A program made the position numbers and the translations under genes. Under the pieces are notes generated by a model that had not been told where the DNA came from, made no database searches, and worked only from the letters and a program-made list of their open reading frames with translations. Below, piece by piece: positions 26,046 through 35,491 of a stretch of DNA of 64,000 nucleotides. The stretch is from Halomonas sp. MCCC 1A13316 (lineage in GTDB: Bacteria > Pseudomonadota > Gammaproteobacteria > Pseudomonadales > Halomonadaceae). The stretch is taken from NCBI RefSeq assembly GCF_014931605.1, contig NZ_CP053382.1, positions 62,001-126,000 of the forward strand, written 5' to 3'. Each line of letters opens with the position of its first letter. Position 1 is the first letter of the stretch.

Positions 26046-26384
26046 ATGAGCGACGAACTGAGTGAGTTCGAGCAGAGCGTCAGGCGTGAGATCGATGCCT
26101 TTCTGAAACCCGGGCACGAGCCCTCGCCAAGACCCGATCTGCCCGGTGACAAGAGCCTTGGGAAGAAGCGTACGAAGCCGGTCGACCATCAATCCGCCCA
26201 GTCTTACAAGACCGGACACTTGGTCCGGCTCGCGGTGAGAACGCGCAAACTGGAAACCGACACCGTCTTTGAACACCGCTCCACCAGCATCTCCAAGCTG
26301 GAAGCCCAGTTGGAGGCCGAAAAGGCCGCGAAGAAAGCCGGCTATCCGATCATCGGCTATGTGATCGACATTAAGCCTCTGTAG
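26046..26384 (+). CDS. Small hypothetical protein
   Basis: 112-residue charged protein with no recognised domain: acidic N-terminus (SDELSEFEQSVRREIDAF), a basic middle (SLGKKRTKPVDHQSAQSYK) and a C-terminal strand GYPIIGYVIDIKPL. It is neither exported nor membrane-bound. ATG 26046 has GGAGG 6 nt upstream and is preferred to ATG 26019. It stands alone between the racemase-like gene and the EGG-repeat gene. Confidence 0.6.
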   Translation: MSDELSEFEQSVRREIDAFLKPGHEPSPRPDLPGDKSLGKKRTKPVDHQSAQSYKTGHLVRLAVRTRKLETDTVFEHRSTSISKLEAQLEAEKAAKKAGYPIIGYVIDIKPL

Positions 26385-26538
26385 CCGCTTCGAACGGCAC
26401 CTCCCAGCATCGCGACGACTCCCGCACAGCGTAGGCGTCATGCCATCTCATGACATGCCACTCAAGTCAGTCGCAAGCGCTCGCTGCTCGAAGGGAAGCC
26501 AGGAGGAGCCTTTGGCCCCTCCCTATTGGCAGATGAGC

Positions 26539-27687
26539 TCAGTACTGGCCAAGCTCTGCTTCGAGCTTGAACAGGCTGGCCGAGAGCTCGCCGGGCGTCA
26601 TGGCCGGTGTCTCCGGTGCCACGGCCGAGGGCCAGGCTGTCAGCGTCTCCGTATAGGCTGCCTGGAGTTCGTCCAAGCTTTCGCTGTCGTACAGGTCGGA
26701 GTGGCTTTCGAGCAGCGACTTGGCCACCTGCACGAACCCGCGGCTATCCTGGTATTCGACGACATTGACGAATTGGCCGTCCTTGATGGCTTCCTCGTAC
26801 TCGTGCATTGCCTGACGCAGCAGAGCCAGCTGGACGCGGCTCTGGAAGGCCACGTCGCTACGCAGCGCCTCGTCTACGTCCTGCATGGCAGAGTCGATGG
26901 CCTCCATCGCCGCTGCGTAGGCCTCGGCGTTGTCGTCCCACTCCTCTCCCTCGCGAGCTTCCTCGACCAGCGCCTCCAGCGTGCTCTTGAAGTCTTCGAC
27001 ACCACGCTCCTCGAAAGCCAGCTCCAAGGGCTCGTAGTGTTCCTCGATGGGGTGGCCGAAGTGCGGCTGGGCTGCCGTCTTCTCGCCCTCCTGAAAGAGA
27101 TCGCGTGCGACGAACAGGTGCCCCTTCATCATGGCCAGGTTGGTGTAGTAGACGCCGGGGTTGCTGGCATCGACATTGCCGCCTTCGCCGCCTTCGCCGC
27201 CTTCGCCGCCTTCGCCGCCTTCGCCGCCTTCGCCGCCTTCGCCGCCTTCGCCGCCTTCGCCGCCTTCGCCGCCTTCGCCGCCTTCGGAGCTGGAATGGGC
27301 TTGGCCGCCTTCACCGCCTTCGCCACCTTCGCCACCTTCGGAGCTGGAATGGGCTTGGCCGCCTTCACCGCCTTCACCGCCTTCACCACCTTCACCAGCG
27401 GCGGACTCATTCAGGTAGTCAAAGACTGCGTAGGGGTCGGATGCGCCGCCGCCTTCTCCGCCTTCACCACCTTCACCACCTTCGCCACCCTGGGCGTGGC
27501 CGGCTTCGCCACCTTCGCCGCCCTCACCACCTTCACCGCCATGGTCGGCGCTGGCCAGCAGAAGCGTATCGGGGGCTTGGGTATAATCGGTAGGGCTTTC
27601 GAATTCGGCCCAGCTCGCCGAGCTGGTGCCGAGTAGAACACTGGTGCCTACGCCAACCCAGAGCTTGGTGCGGGTATTATTGGTCAT
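26539..27687 (-). CDS. Secreted EGG-repeat protein with conserved C-terminal helical domain
   Basis: 382 residues. A signal peptide lies in residues 1-27 (WVGVGTSVLLGTSSASWA). Then about 120 residues consist almost only of Glu-Gly-Gly triplets, broken by linkers AHAQ, ASDPYAVFDYLNESAA and two copies of QAHSSS. The last 210 residues form a helical, acidic domain: VYYTNLAMMKGHLFVARDLF, HFGHPIEEHYEPL, then AYAAAMEAIDSAMQDVDEAL. The conserved His (GHL, HFGHP, EEHY) suggest metal binding. It is convergent with no gene but starts 149 bp from a PiuC-type dioxygenase on the opposite strand. Function unknown. Confidence 0.75.
   Translation of the reverse strand: MTNNTRTKLWVGVGTSVLLGTSSASWAEFESPTDYTQAPDTLLLASADHGGEGGEGGEGGEAGHAQGGEGGEGGEGGEGGGASDPYAVFDYLNESAAGEGGEGGEGGEGGQAHSSSEGGEGGEGGEGGQAHSSSEGGEGGEGGEGGEGGEGGEGGEGGEGGEGGEGGEGGNVDASNPGVYYTNLAMMKGHLFVARDLFQEGEKTAAQPHFGHPIEEHYEPLELAFEERGVEDFKSTLEALVEEAREGEEWDDNAEAYAAAMEAIDSAMQDVDEALRSDVAFQSRVQLALLRQAMHEYEEAIKDGQFVNVVEYQDSRGFVQVAKSLLESHSDLYDSESLDELQAAYTETLTAWPSAVAPETPAMTPGELSASLFKLEAELGQY
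27178..27285 (-). repeat. Twelve perfect 9-bp repeats (Glu-Gly-Gly)
   Basis: Plus-strand unit GCCGCCTTC is repeated twelve times without a mismatch, coding (EGG)12 on the minus strand. Shorter runs of the same unit follow at about 27310-27395 and 27451-27540. Perfect identity at third positions implies recent expansion by slippage. Confidence 0.9.
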
Positions 27688-27836
27688 GTCGACTCCTAGT
27701 CGATTGCGTTTATCAGGGGGCTCGGCCACGGGGCCGTCGCCAGGCCATTATAGGCTGCCGACTTGTAAAGCCTAACGCAAACGATTTGCGATTCGTTATA
27801 CTCAACGCTGATTTCTCGTCCGACTGGAGCGCCTCC

Positions 27837-28511
27837 ATGATCCTCTGCATCGACCAGGCTGTCTCACCAGAGTTGTTGTCCCGCGTCAGAACCATCCTGG
27901 CCGACACGGACTTCCGCGATGGTCGGGAGACTGCCGGCTGGCATGCTCGCACGGTCAAGCAGAACGAGCAGGCCGATGGGCGATTGCCCGAAATTGGCGA
28001 GTTACGCCAGGAACTCACCAAGACGCTCCAGGCCCACCCGCTCTTCCAGATGGCGGCGCGTCCACGGCGCATGAAACCGCTCATGTTCAGCCGTTATCAG
28101 GAGGGCATGACCTACGGCAACCATGTCGACGATGCCGTCATGGCCACGCCCCAGGGCGCCATGCGAACCGACTTGTCTTTCACCCTTTTTCTCAGTGAGC
28201 CGGAAAGCTATGACGGCGGCGAACTGCTAATCGACTCGACGGCGGGTGAGCAGACCTACAAGCTGCCAGCCGGTGGCCTGATCCTCTATCCTTCATCGAC
28301 GCTCCACCGGGTCGAACCGGTGGTCCGAGGCGAGCGTCTCGCCGCCGTGGGTTGGGCCCAGAGCCAGGTTCGCGACCCGCAACAGCGTGAGATTCTCTTC
28401 GACCTGGATACCACTCGCCGACAGGAGTTCGAAGCCAACGGCAAGACGCAGACCTTCGATATGCTGTCCAAGAGCCTGGCGAATCTGCTGCGGATGTGGG
28501 CGGAAATCTGA
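27837..28511 (+). CDS. PKHD-type Fe(II)/2-oxoglutarate dioxygenase, PiuC/YbiX-like
   Basis: 224 residues, the standard length. Iron ligands HxD in YGNHVDDAVM (about residue 98) and distal His in STLHRVEPVVRGERLAAVGW, with the 2-oxoglutarate Arg following. MKPLMFSRYQEGM and DLSFTLFLSEPESYDGGELL are typical. PiuC proteins often accompany TonB siderophore receptors, but none is adjacent here. Start ATG 27837 gives MILCIDQ as in relatives. Confidence 0.9.
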   Translation: MILCIDQAVSPELLSRVRTILADTDFRDGRETAGWHARTVKQNEQADGRLPEIGELRQELTKTLQAHPLFQMAARPRRMKPLMFSRYQEGMTYGNHVDDAVMATPQGAMRTDLSFTLFLSEPESYDGGELLIDSTAGEQTYKLPAGGLILYPSSTLHRVEPVVRGERLAAVGWAQSQVRDPQQREILFDLDTTRRQEFEANGKTQTFDMLSKSLANLLRMWAEI

Positions 28512-28525
28512 GCCGGACAAAAGAA

Positions 28526-28545
28526 CGCCGCGCTTGAGCGCGGCG
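28526..28545 (-). terminator. Terminator of serA
   Basis: CGCCGCGC-TTGA-GCGCGGCG, perfect 8-bp stem. In the minus direction it is followed by TTCTTTTG. It lies 26 bp beyond the serA stop and may also stop the converging dioxygenase transcript. Confidence 0.8.
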
Positions 28546-28571
28546 ATCCGGGAGCATGGCGACGTTGGCCG

Positions 28572-29822
28572 TCAATCCTCGAAATTGGTCTCGGAGTAGA
28601 GCACCCTTACGCGCAGGGTGTGTTCGACCTTGCGCAGCGCCTCGAGTGCCTGCTCACCGTAGGCCTTGTCCACGTCGATGACCACGTAACCGACTTTCTC
28701 GTTGGTTTGCAGGTACTGGCCGGAGATGTTGATGCCGCTTTCGGAGAGCACCCGGTTGATCTCGGAGAGCACACCCGGCACGTTGTCGTGAATGTGCAGG
28801 ACGCGGTGCTTGTCCGGGTGAGCCGGCAGTGCCACCTCGGGGAAGTTGACCGCGGTGACGGTGGTGCCGTTGTCCGAGTAGGTGATCATCTTCTCGGAGA
28901 CCTCGATGCCGATGTTCTCCTGGGCCTCGAGAGTGGAACCGCCGATGTGCGGCGTGAGGATCACGTTGGGCAGGCCACGCAGCGGGCTGACGAACTCTTC
29001 GTCGTTGCCCTTGGGCTCCACCGGGAAGACGTCGATGGCGGCACCGTAGAGGCGACCGGCCGCGAGTGCCTCGGCCAGGTCCTCGATCACCACCACGCTA
29101 CCGCGGGAGGCGTTGATCAGGATGCCGCTGGGCTTCATCAGCGCCAGTTGATCCTTGGCGATCATCCACTTGGTGGAGGGCAGTTCGGGCACGTGCAGGC
29201 TGACCACATCGGCCCGGGCCAGGAGTTCCTCGAGGCTTGCCACCTGGTTGGCATTGCCCATGCCGAGTTTGGTCACCACGTCATAGAAAATGACGTTGAA
29301 GCCGAGCGACTCGGCCAGCACGGAGAGCTGGGCGCCGATGTTGCCGTAGCCGACGATGCCCAGCGTCTTGCCGCGGGCCTCGTGGGAGGCCTTGGCGCTC
29401 TTGAGCCAGCCGCCCTGGTGGGCGCGGGCGTTCTTCTCGGGAATGCCGCGAAGCAGCATGATGGCCTCGGCCAGCACTAGCTCCGCCACCGAGCGAGTGT
29501 TGGAGTAGGGGGCGTTGAACACCGGGATGCCGCGCGTAAGCGCCGCATTGAGGTCGACCTGGTTGGTACCGATGCAGAAGCAACCCACGGCGCTGAGCTT
29601 CTCGGCGGCGGCGAAGACCCGCTCGTTGAGCTGGGTGCGCGAGCGAATGCCGAGGAAGTGCACGTCACGAATCTTGTCGACCAGCGAGGCCTCGTCGAGC
29701 GAGGTGGTCAGGTGCTCGATATTGGTGTAACCGGCATTCAGGAAATTGTCCACCGCGCTTTGGTGGACGCCCTCGAGCAGCAGGATCTTGATCTTGCTCT
29801 TGTCCAGGGACGTTTTGGCCAT
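28572..29822 (-). CDS. serA: D-3-phosphoglycerate dehydrogenase
   Basis: 416 residues, E. coli-like length with one ACT domain. Oxidises 3-phosphoglycerate to 3-phosphohydroxypyruvate, the first step of serine synthesis. NAD-binding GIVGYGNIGAQLSVLAESLG, catalytic-region LINASRGSVVVIEDLAEAL, LTPHIGGSTLEAQENIG with the active-site His, and a C-terminal serine-binding ACT domain (VLHIHDNVPGVLSEINRVLS, GYVVIDVDK). Single gene with its own terminator. Confidence 0.97.
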   Translation of the reverse strand: MAKTSLDKSKIKILLLEGVHQSAVDNFLNAGYTNIEHLTTSLDEASLVDKIRDVHFLGIRSRTQLNERVFAAAEKLSAVGCFCIGTNQVDLNAALTRGIPVFNAPYSNTRSVAELVLAEAIMLLRGIPEKNARAHQGGWLKSAKASHEARGKTLGIVGYGNIGAQLSVLAESLGFNVIFYDVVTKLGMGNANQVASLEELLARADVVSLHVPELPSTKWMIAKDQLALMKPSGILINASRGSVVVIEDLAEALAAGRLYGAAIDVFPVEPKGNDEEFVSPLRGLPNVILTPHIGGSTLEAQENIGIEVSEKMITYSDNGTTVTAVNFPEVALPAHPDKHRVLHIHDNVPGVLSEINRVLSESGINISGQYLQTNEKVGYVVIDVDKAYGEQALEALRKVEHTLRVRVLYSETNFED

Positions 29823-29976
29823 GGTCGAATCAACCCCTTCTTGGTGCGCCGCGTGCTGGAAACAGGGCGCTCATGTTAACACAATCGCTACCAACTAAGA
29901 TGAAAATGCTGCGTCGCGAAGATGAGGGCGCTGCACGTTGCGCGGCGCAGGCAGACGACCCCCGGGGCAGTGCGTG

Positions 29977-29982
29977 TATACT
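29977..29982 (+). promoter_or_regulatory. Candidate -10 element of the xseB operon
   Basis: TATACT within GCGTGTATACTGTGG, 39 bp before the xseB ATG. No clear -35 hexamer at 17 bp was seen, so this is a weak call. Confidence 0.35.
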
Positions 29983-30020
29983 GTGGCTCCTGAAAACAGC
30001 GGCGACGAGTTAGAGGTGTC

Positions 30021-30317
30021 ATGGCCGAACGTGACAAGCAAGCGGCGGGCGAGATGGCGGTGAGCGAGGACGCCGAAGTCGATTTCGCGGCGACCGTGGA
30101 GAGACTGGAACGGCTGGTAGAACAGCTGGAGTCCGGCGAGCTGTCGCTGGAGGGTTCGCTTGCCGCCTTCGAGCAGGGCGTGCGCCTGACCCGCGATGCC
30201 CAGCGTCGCCTGGACGAGGCCGAGTTGCGGGTGCGTACCCTGATCGAGCGTCCCGACGGCAGCATTGACTTCGCCCCCTTCGATGCCCCGGCTGCGGAGG
30301 ATGATAGTGAACGCTGA
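30021..30317 (+). CDS. xseB: Exodeoxyribonuclease VII small subunit
   Basis: 98 residues with the conserved core DFAATVERLERLVEQLESGE then LSLEGSLAAFEQGVRL. The N-terminal 20 residues and the acidic C-terminus are longer than in E. coli. Forms exonuclease VII with XseA, which is not in the window. First gene of xseB-ispA-dxs, a common proteobacterial order. It overlaps ispA. Confidence 0.94.
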   Translation: MAERDKQAAGEMAVSEDAEVDFAATVERLERLVEQLESGELSLEGSLAAFEQGVRLTRDAQRRLDEAELRVRTLIERPDGSIDFAPFDAPAAEDDSER

Positions 30318-31191
30318 CTCGCTCGCGGTTCTCCTGGCCGCCGACCGGGCGCGCGTCGATGCCTTCCTGGCCCGGGCTTTTGAGCGCCGTCAACCTGCGG
30401 CACCGCGCTTGGAGGAGGCCATGCGCCATGGTCTGCTGGTGGGCGGAAAGCGCCTGCGTCCGCTACTGGTCTACCTGGCCGGGCGAGCACTGGGCGCCTC
30501 CGATGAGGCGCTCGATGCGCCGGCTGCCGCGGTCGAGCTGATCCATTCCTACTCGCTGGTGCACGACGACTTGCCGGCCATGGACGACGACGACCTGCGC
30601 CGCGGCCAGCCCACGGTCCACCGCGCCTTCGACGAGGCCACGGCGATACTCGCCGGCGACGCCTTGCAGACGCTGGCCTTCGAGGTACTCGCCGGTGCCG
30701 CTCATCCGCGCCTGCCCGCGCTGATCCTCACCCTGGCCACGGCCGCCGGCCGCGACGGCATGGTCGGCGGCCAGGCACTGGACCTGGCCGCCGTTGGCGG
30801 CCACCCTGACGTCGAGGCCCTGGCCACCATGCATGCCCACAAGACCGGTGCGCTGATTCGCGCCGCGGTACGTATGGGCGCGCTGACGGCGGTGGATGAA
30901 CATGACCCCCGTGTCGCGGCGCTGGAACGATACGCCGAGGCGCTCGGCCTGGCCTTTCAGATTCACGACGACGTCCTCGACGTCACCGGCGATACCCAGA
31001 CCCTGGGCAAGGCGTCGGGTGCCGATGCAGCACGGGAAAAGCCCACTTATCCCGCCCTGCTGGGGCTGGAAGGCGCCCGCCGCAGGGCCGGCGAGTTGAC
31101 CGAGGAGGCGCTGGTGGCGTTGGCGCCGCTGGGTGAAGCGGGCGACCCGCTTGCGCAGCTGGCCCGCTACATGATCGAGCGCGACCACTAG
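30301..31191 (+). CDS. ispA: Farnesyl diphosphate synthase
   Basis: 296 residues. Condenses isopentenyl diphosphate with dimethylallyl and geranyl diphosphate. First Asp-rich motif LVHDDLPAMDDDDLRRGQP, second FQIHDDVLDVTGDTQTLGK, plus GGKRLRPLLVYLAG and DALQTLAFEVL. The start could be ATG 30301 or GTG 30307; either overlaps the xseB end and implies coupling. Confidence 0.95.
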   Translation: MIVNADSLAVLLAADRARVDAFLARAFERRQPAAPRLEEAMRHGLLVGGKRLRPLLVYLAGRALGASDEALDAPAAAVELIHSYSLVHDDLPAMDDDDLRRGQPTVHRAFDEATAILAGDALQTLAFEVLAGAAHPRLPALILTLATAAGRDGMVGGQALDLAAVGGHPDVEALATMHAHKTGALIRAAVRMGALTAVDEHDPRVAALERYAEALGLAFQIHDDVLDVTGDTQTLGKASGADAAREKPTYPALLGLEGARRRAGELTEEALVALAPLGEAGDPLAQLARYMIERDH

Positions 31192-31227
31192 CCATATGGC
31201 ATGACAGCCAGGACGACCGAATCGCAC

Positions 31228-33135
31228 ATGAAGCTCTACGACGTAATACCAGTCGAGCGCCCGGTGACCCCGCTGCTCGATTCGCTGGACACGCCGGCAT
31301 CACTGCGGGCCATGACCGGTGCCCAACTGCTGCAGGTAGCCGACGAACTTCGCGCGTACCTGCTCTACAGCGTGGGACGCAGCGGCGGCCATTTCGGCGC
31401 CGGCCTGGGCGTGGTGGAACTCACCGTGGCGCTGCACCACGCTCTGGAGACGCCGCATGACCGCCTGGTGTGGGACGTTGGCCACCAGGCCTACCCGCAC
31501 AAAATCCTCACCGGCCGCCGTGAGGCGATGCCCAGCATTCGCCAGTATGGCGGGCTGGCCGCCTTCCCGCGCCGCGCCGAATCGCCTTTCGACACCTTCG
31601 GCGTGGGCCACTCCAGCACCTCGATCTCGGCAGCGCTGGGCATGGCGCTGGCAAGCGCCACCCGCGGCGACAGGCGCCGGGTGTGTGCGGTGATCGGCGA
31701 TGGCGCCTTGACCGCCGGCATGGCTTTCGAAGCGTTGGCGCACGCCGGCCACCTGGACGCCAACTTGCTGGTGGTACTCAATGACAACGAGATGTCGATC
31801 TCCGAGAACGTCGGTGGCATCGCCAGCTACTTGGCGGGCATCCTCTCCAGCAAGCCCTACCTGACCTTCCGCGAGGAGGGCAAGCGCGTTCTCTCTCGCC
31901 TCCCCGGCGCGCTGGAACTCGCCCGACGCACCGAGGAGCACATGAAGGGCATGGTCAGCCCGGCCACGCTGTTCGAGGAGATGGGCTTCAACTACATCGG
32001 CCCGCTCGACGGCCACGACCTGCCCACCCTGATCCAGACCCTGCGCAACATACGCGACCTGGACGGGCCGCAGTTCCTGCACGTGAAGACCCGCAAGGGG
32101 CGCGGCTTCCTGCCCGCCGAAGCCGACCCCATCGGCTACCACGCCATCACCAAGCTGGAAAAGAATGGCGAGGCGCCAATCAGCAAGCCCGCCGTACCGG
32201 TCAAGAAGAAATTGAAGTACTGCAATGTCTTCGGCGAATGGCTGTGCGACATGGCGGCGGCCGACGAGCGGCTGATCGGTATCACCCCGGCGATGCGCGA
32301 AGGTTCCGACCTGATCCGCTTTTCCAAGGAGTATCCCGAGCGCTACTACGACGTGGCCATCGCCGAGCAGCATGCGGTAACGCTGGCCGCCGGCATGGCC
32401 TGCGAGGCGATGAAGCCGGTGGTGGCGATATACTCCACCTTCCTGCAGCGCGGCTACGATCAGCTGATTCACGACGTGGCGGTGCAGGGGCTCGACGTCA
32501 CTTTCGCCATCGATCGCGCCGGCCTGGTGGGCGAGGATGGCCCCACCCACCACGGCAGCATGGACCTCTCCTTCCTGCGTTGCATTCCCGGCATGGTAGT
32601 GCTGGCACCGGCCGACGAGGCCGAGTGCCGCGCCATGCTCAGTGCCGCCTATCACTATCCTGGGCCGGCCGCAGTGCGCTACCCGCGCGGCACGGGGCCG
32701 GGCGTGGAGATCCCCACGCACCTCGAGCCGCTGGAGATCGGCAAGGCCGAACGGCGGCGCGAGAGCGGCGCCAAGGCGGGCAAGCGCATTGCCCTGCTCG
32801 CGTTCGGCAGCCTCAATGGCCCGGCGGCCGAAGTTGCTGAGGCTCTCGATGCCTCCCACGTCAACATGCGCTCGGTCAAGCCGCTCGACCGCGAATCGAT
32901 CCTTGCAGCCGCGGCCGAGCACGACCTGCTGGTCACCCTCGAGGAGAACGTTGTGTCAGGCGGGGCCGGCAGCGGTGTCAATGAGCTGCTCGCCGCCGAA
33001 GGCATGAAGGTTGCCATGCTCAACCTGGGCTTGCCCGATGCCTTCGTCGAGCACGGCAAGCCCGCCGAGCTGTTGGCCGAATGTGGCCTGGACGCTGCCG
33101 GTATCGAAGCGGCGATAAGGGCGCGTTTGAGCTAA
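31228..33135 (+). CDS. dxs: 1-deoxy-D-xylulose-5-phosphate synthase
   Basis: 635 residues. Thiamine-diphosphate enzyme making DXP from pyruvate and glyceraldehyde 3-phosphate, the entry to the MEP isoprenoid pathway. ThDP-binding [18 protein letters not shown], the transketolase segment [15 protein letters not shown] and pyrimidine-domain [20 protein letters not shown] are present. ATG 31228 ([12 protein letters not shown]) fits the family; an in-frame ATG at 31201 would add nine residues. Ends in a strong terminator. Confidence 0.95.
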   Translation: MKLYDVIPVERPVTPLLDSLDTPASLRAMTGAQLLQVADELRAYLLYSVGRSGGHFGAGLGVVELTVALHHALETPHDRLVWDVGHQAYPHKILTGRREAMPSIRQYGGLAAFPRRAESPFDTFGVGHSSTSISAALGMALASATRGDRRRVCAVIGDGALTAGMAFEALAHAGHLDANLLVVLNDNEMSISENVGGIASYLAGILSSKPYLTFREEGKRVLSRLPGALELARRTEEHMKGMVSPATLFEEMGFNYIGPLDGHDLPTLIQTLRNIRDLDGPQFLHVKTRKGRGFLPAEADPIGYHAITKLEKNGEAPISKPAVPVKKKLKYCNVFGEWLCDMAAADERLIGITPAMREGSDLIRFSKEYPERYYDVAIAEQHAVTLAAGMACEAMKPVVAIYSTFLQRGYDQLIHDVAVQGLDVTFAIDRAGLVGEDGPTHHGSMDLSFLRCIPGMVVLAPADEAECRAMLSAAYHYPGPAAVRYPRGTGPGVEIPTHLEPLEIGKAERRRESGAKAGKRIALLAFGSLNGPAAEVAEALDASHVNMRSVKPLDRESILAAAAEHDLLVTLEENVVSGGAGSGVNELLAAEGMKVAMLNLGLPDAFVEHGKPAELLAECGLDAAGIEAAIRARLS

Positions 33136-33160
33136 ATCTTCAACTCCGTTCTCTCTATGC

Positions 33161-33187
33161 AGCCGGTCTCATAGGCCGGTTTTTTTG
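33161..33187 (+). terminator. Rho-independent terminator after dxs
   Basis: AGCCGGTC-TCATA-GGCCGGTT stem (with G-T wobbles) followed by a run of seven T. It ends the xseB-ispA-dxs operon. Base composition drops sharply to AT-rich immediately after it; 33188-33413 holds no gene. Confidence 0.9.
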
Positions 33188-34070
33188 CGAATTGAATTAA
33201 CGTTGAATACTACTTTCGTCAGAAAAGCCTTGGATGCTTATAAATTAAGGTTTCTTTGTGTATCTTGTTAGTTGCGAGGTAATACTTAGGCAAGGCAGCT
33301 ATCGACCCAAAGCGGCCATGCCGGAAAGGCGGCAGGCACGTTCATAGACCGTGCGGTCTAATACCTGTGATACCACCAATCAGCACAAAATTACTAATCC
33401 AGAGGTATTTTAAGTGGCTGGGAAAAAACCGGAATTAAAAACCAAGAAATTTTATTACCGCAGGGCAAGGTGGGATAGCCAAGGGAAGGCAACCATTCAA
33501 AAGCTCTTGGAAGATGCTCATAAAGAGCTTGATACCGTAGGGAAAAGGACTTTCGAGGTAGGCTCAGGTGCCGAGATCAGGGGGGCTAACTTCAAAAATG
33601 ATAATGGATTATTTCTGCAGATAGCCTCATATGTTCCCGGCGAAGCGACCTCTACAATAGATAAAGATAAAGCTGCAAAAATTTCAAATGTTACTGCTCA
33701 GAATGCTCCTGCAGGAAAAGATTATCTGGATGGTGATGTTTTTGTCTATGTGAATGGAAATCATGTGATACTTTGTCCATCTGGAGCCCGAGAGAAAGTT
33801 GTCGAAACATACATATGGCATGTTCTTCGTGCATGTGATAGCAAAGAGATAGCCAAGACATTCGAGCTAGATAAAGTGGCAAAAGCAAGCAAGCTTAAAA
33901 TGATTCGAGATGAGGGTGTTAAGGAAGTAGATATTGACGCATCGCTCTATGAGGCAAGCTTGATTCATCTTGATAAAACAAAGCCAAAGGTGTCAGGGAT
34001 TAAAAGGCTTGTTGCCGATCAACTGACTGCGATATTCGGCAATGATAAAGAATTAAAAGATATAAAGGAA

Positions 34071-35168
34071 GGCGGTCTCAAGTTCCAAGCGCAACACTAT
34101 TGAAGGGTGCCCGGTCCAGCGACCGATTTCTTGAGCACCTCGGAATAGACTTCCAGAGGCGTTCGCCAGTCCAATGTCTTGCGCGGTCGTGTGTTCAAGG
34201 AATCCGCAATGGCATCGAGCTCTTCCTGGCTATAGACCGACAGGTCCGTGCCCTTCGGCAGGTACTGCCGCAACAAACCGTTGGTATTTTCGTTAGAGCC
34301 TCGTTGCCACGGGCTATGGGGATCGGCGAAATAGATGGCCGTCCCGGTCCGTTGTGTGATCTCGGCATGCTGCATCATCTCCCTGCCCTGGTCGTAGGTC
34401 ATGGAGAGCCGCAAGGCGCGTGGGACCTCGTTCAGCTTGTCGCTGAACCCGATGGCAGCGGCGGTGGCCGTCGTGCCGTCCAGTTTGGCCAGTATCACCA
34501 GGCGCGTGGTGCGCTCCACCAGCGTGCCGACAGCGGATCGGTTGTTGGCTCCCATGATCAGGTCACCTTCCCAGTGGCCGGGCATCAGGCGGTCTTCGAT
34601 CTCGGGCGGCCGCATATGAATGCTAACCAGGTCCGGGATCTGGCCACGCCGGTCTTTACCCCGGCTGCGCGGCCGACGCTTGCCGTTGCCCTGCCGCAAG
34701 CAGGCGATGAGCTCTTTCTTGAGAGAGCCTCGGGGCATCACATAGAGCGCGTTGTAGATGGTCTCGTGGGAGACCTGGCGGCGATTATCATCAGGAAACA
34801 TGAGTGACAGTGTGCTGGCGATCTGCTGCGGTGACCAGTACTGGCGCAGCAGATAGGCGACTAAATCGAATAGCTCGCTGCCGGGATGCAGCTTTGGTTG
34901 CTGACGTGGCCGGTGACGCGCCAACCGAGCTCTATAGCCTGCCAGGCTGGCATCGTAGCCTCTGCTGGCATCGACCGTATGGCGAGCAAGCTCCCGTGAC
35001 ACGGTACTTGGCGCGCGCCCCAAGTGAGCGGCGATGGCCCGGATCGAGTGGGTGGTTCGCATCATCATGATGGCGGCTCGGTCTTCAGCAGTGAGGTGGC
35101 GATAGCAATGAGGCATGGCAACACGATACCTGATGGGTCAGGTGTTGCACTTCGTCATTGAGACCGCC
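34071..35168 (-). mobile_element. IS30-family insertion sequence, copy 1
   Basis: 1098 bp. Terminal inverted repeats begin GGCGGTCTCAA at both ends, with a second conserved block GCAACAC 20-27 bp inward. The flanking 3-bp target duplication is GAA (34068-34070 and 35169-35171). Its sequence appears identical to the copy at 44393-45490. One transposase gene on the minus strand. Confidence 0.95.
34097..35116 (-). CDS. IS30-family transposase (copy 1)
   Basis: 339 residues, complete. N-terminal helix-turn-helix region HYRHLT-like start (CYRHLTAEDRAAIMMMRTTH, HLGRAPSTVSRELARH) and a DDE catalytic core: Asp in GHWEGDLIMGANNRS, Asp in SMTYDQGREMMQHAEI, Glu in RGSNENTNGLLRQYLPKG. Ends inside the IS with the stop 26 bp from the left inverted-repeat end. 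Presumably active, since the copies are identical and target duplications intact. Confidence 0.96.
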   Translation of the reverse strand: MPHCYRHLTAEDRAAIMMMRTTHSIRAIAAHLGRAPSTVSRELARHTVDASRGYDASLAGYRARLARHRPRQQPKLHPGSELFDLVAYLLRQYWSPQQIASTLSLMFPDDNRRQVSHETIYNALYVMPRGSLKKELIACLRQGNGKRRPRSRGKDRRGQIPDLVSIHMRPPEIEDRLMPGHWEGDLIMGANNRSAVGTLVERTTRLVILAKLDGTTATAAAIGFSDKLNEVPRALRLSMTYDQGREMMQHAEITQRTGTAIYFADPHSPWQRGSNENTNGLLRQYLPKGTDLSVYSQEELDAIADSLNTRPRKTLDWRTPLEVYSEVLKKSVAGPGTLQ

Positions 35169-35491
35169 GAAAAGGAGAATCTTAATATAAAGGTTTCAAT
35201 TAAATTTGATGGAATGGAGGCAAGAAGACACTTAAAAGAGCCTAAGTTTGGCGAAGTCGGAAGGAGGCGATTAGAGAGAACGGCGGAACAAGTTATTTCA
35301 GAATTTGAAAAAGATGATGATAACGGGTTTGTAATTATAACCGGAGCAAATAACCGTATAACGTCTGAGGAAATCAGAGTTTCAGATTCTTTCCGAGTGA
35401 AGACTCTAGGCAAGTCTCTTAGCAAGGAATCAGCTTGGACAAAGCTGAAAGAATATTATGAGCGCTTGAATGCTGATGGTGTGTTCAAGCA

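Noticed and set aside
26440..27636. Plus-strand frame with AFAAFAAF repeats
   Set aside because: Mirror image of the EGG repeat. The minus-strand frame has a signal peptide and a conserved C-terminal domain.
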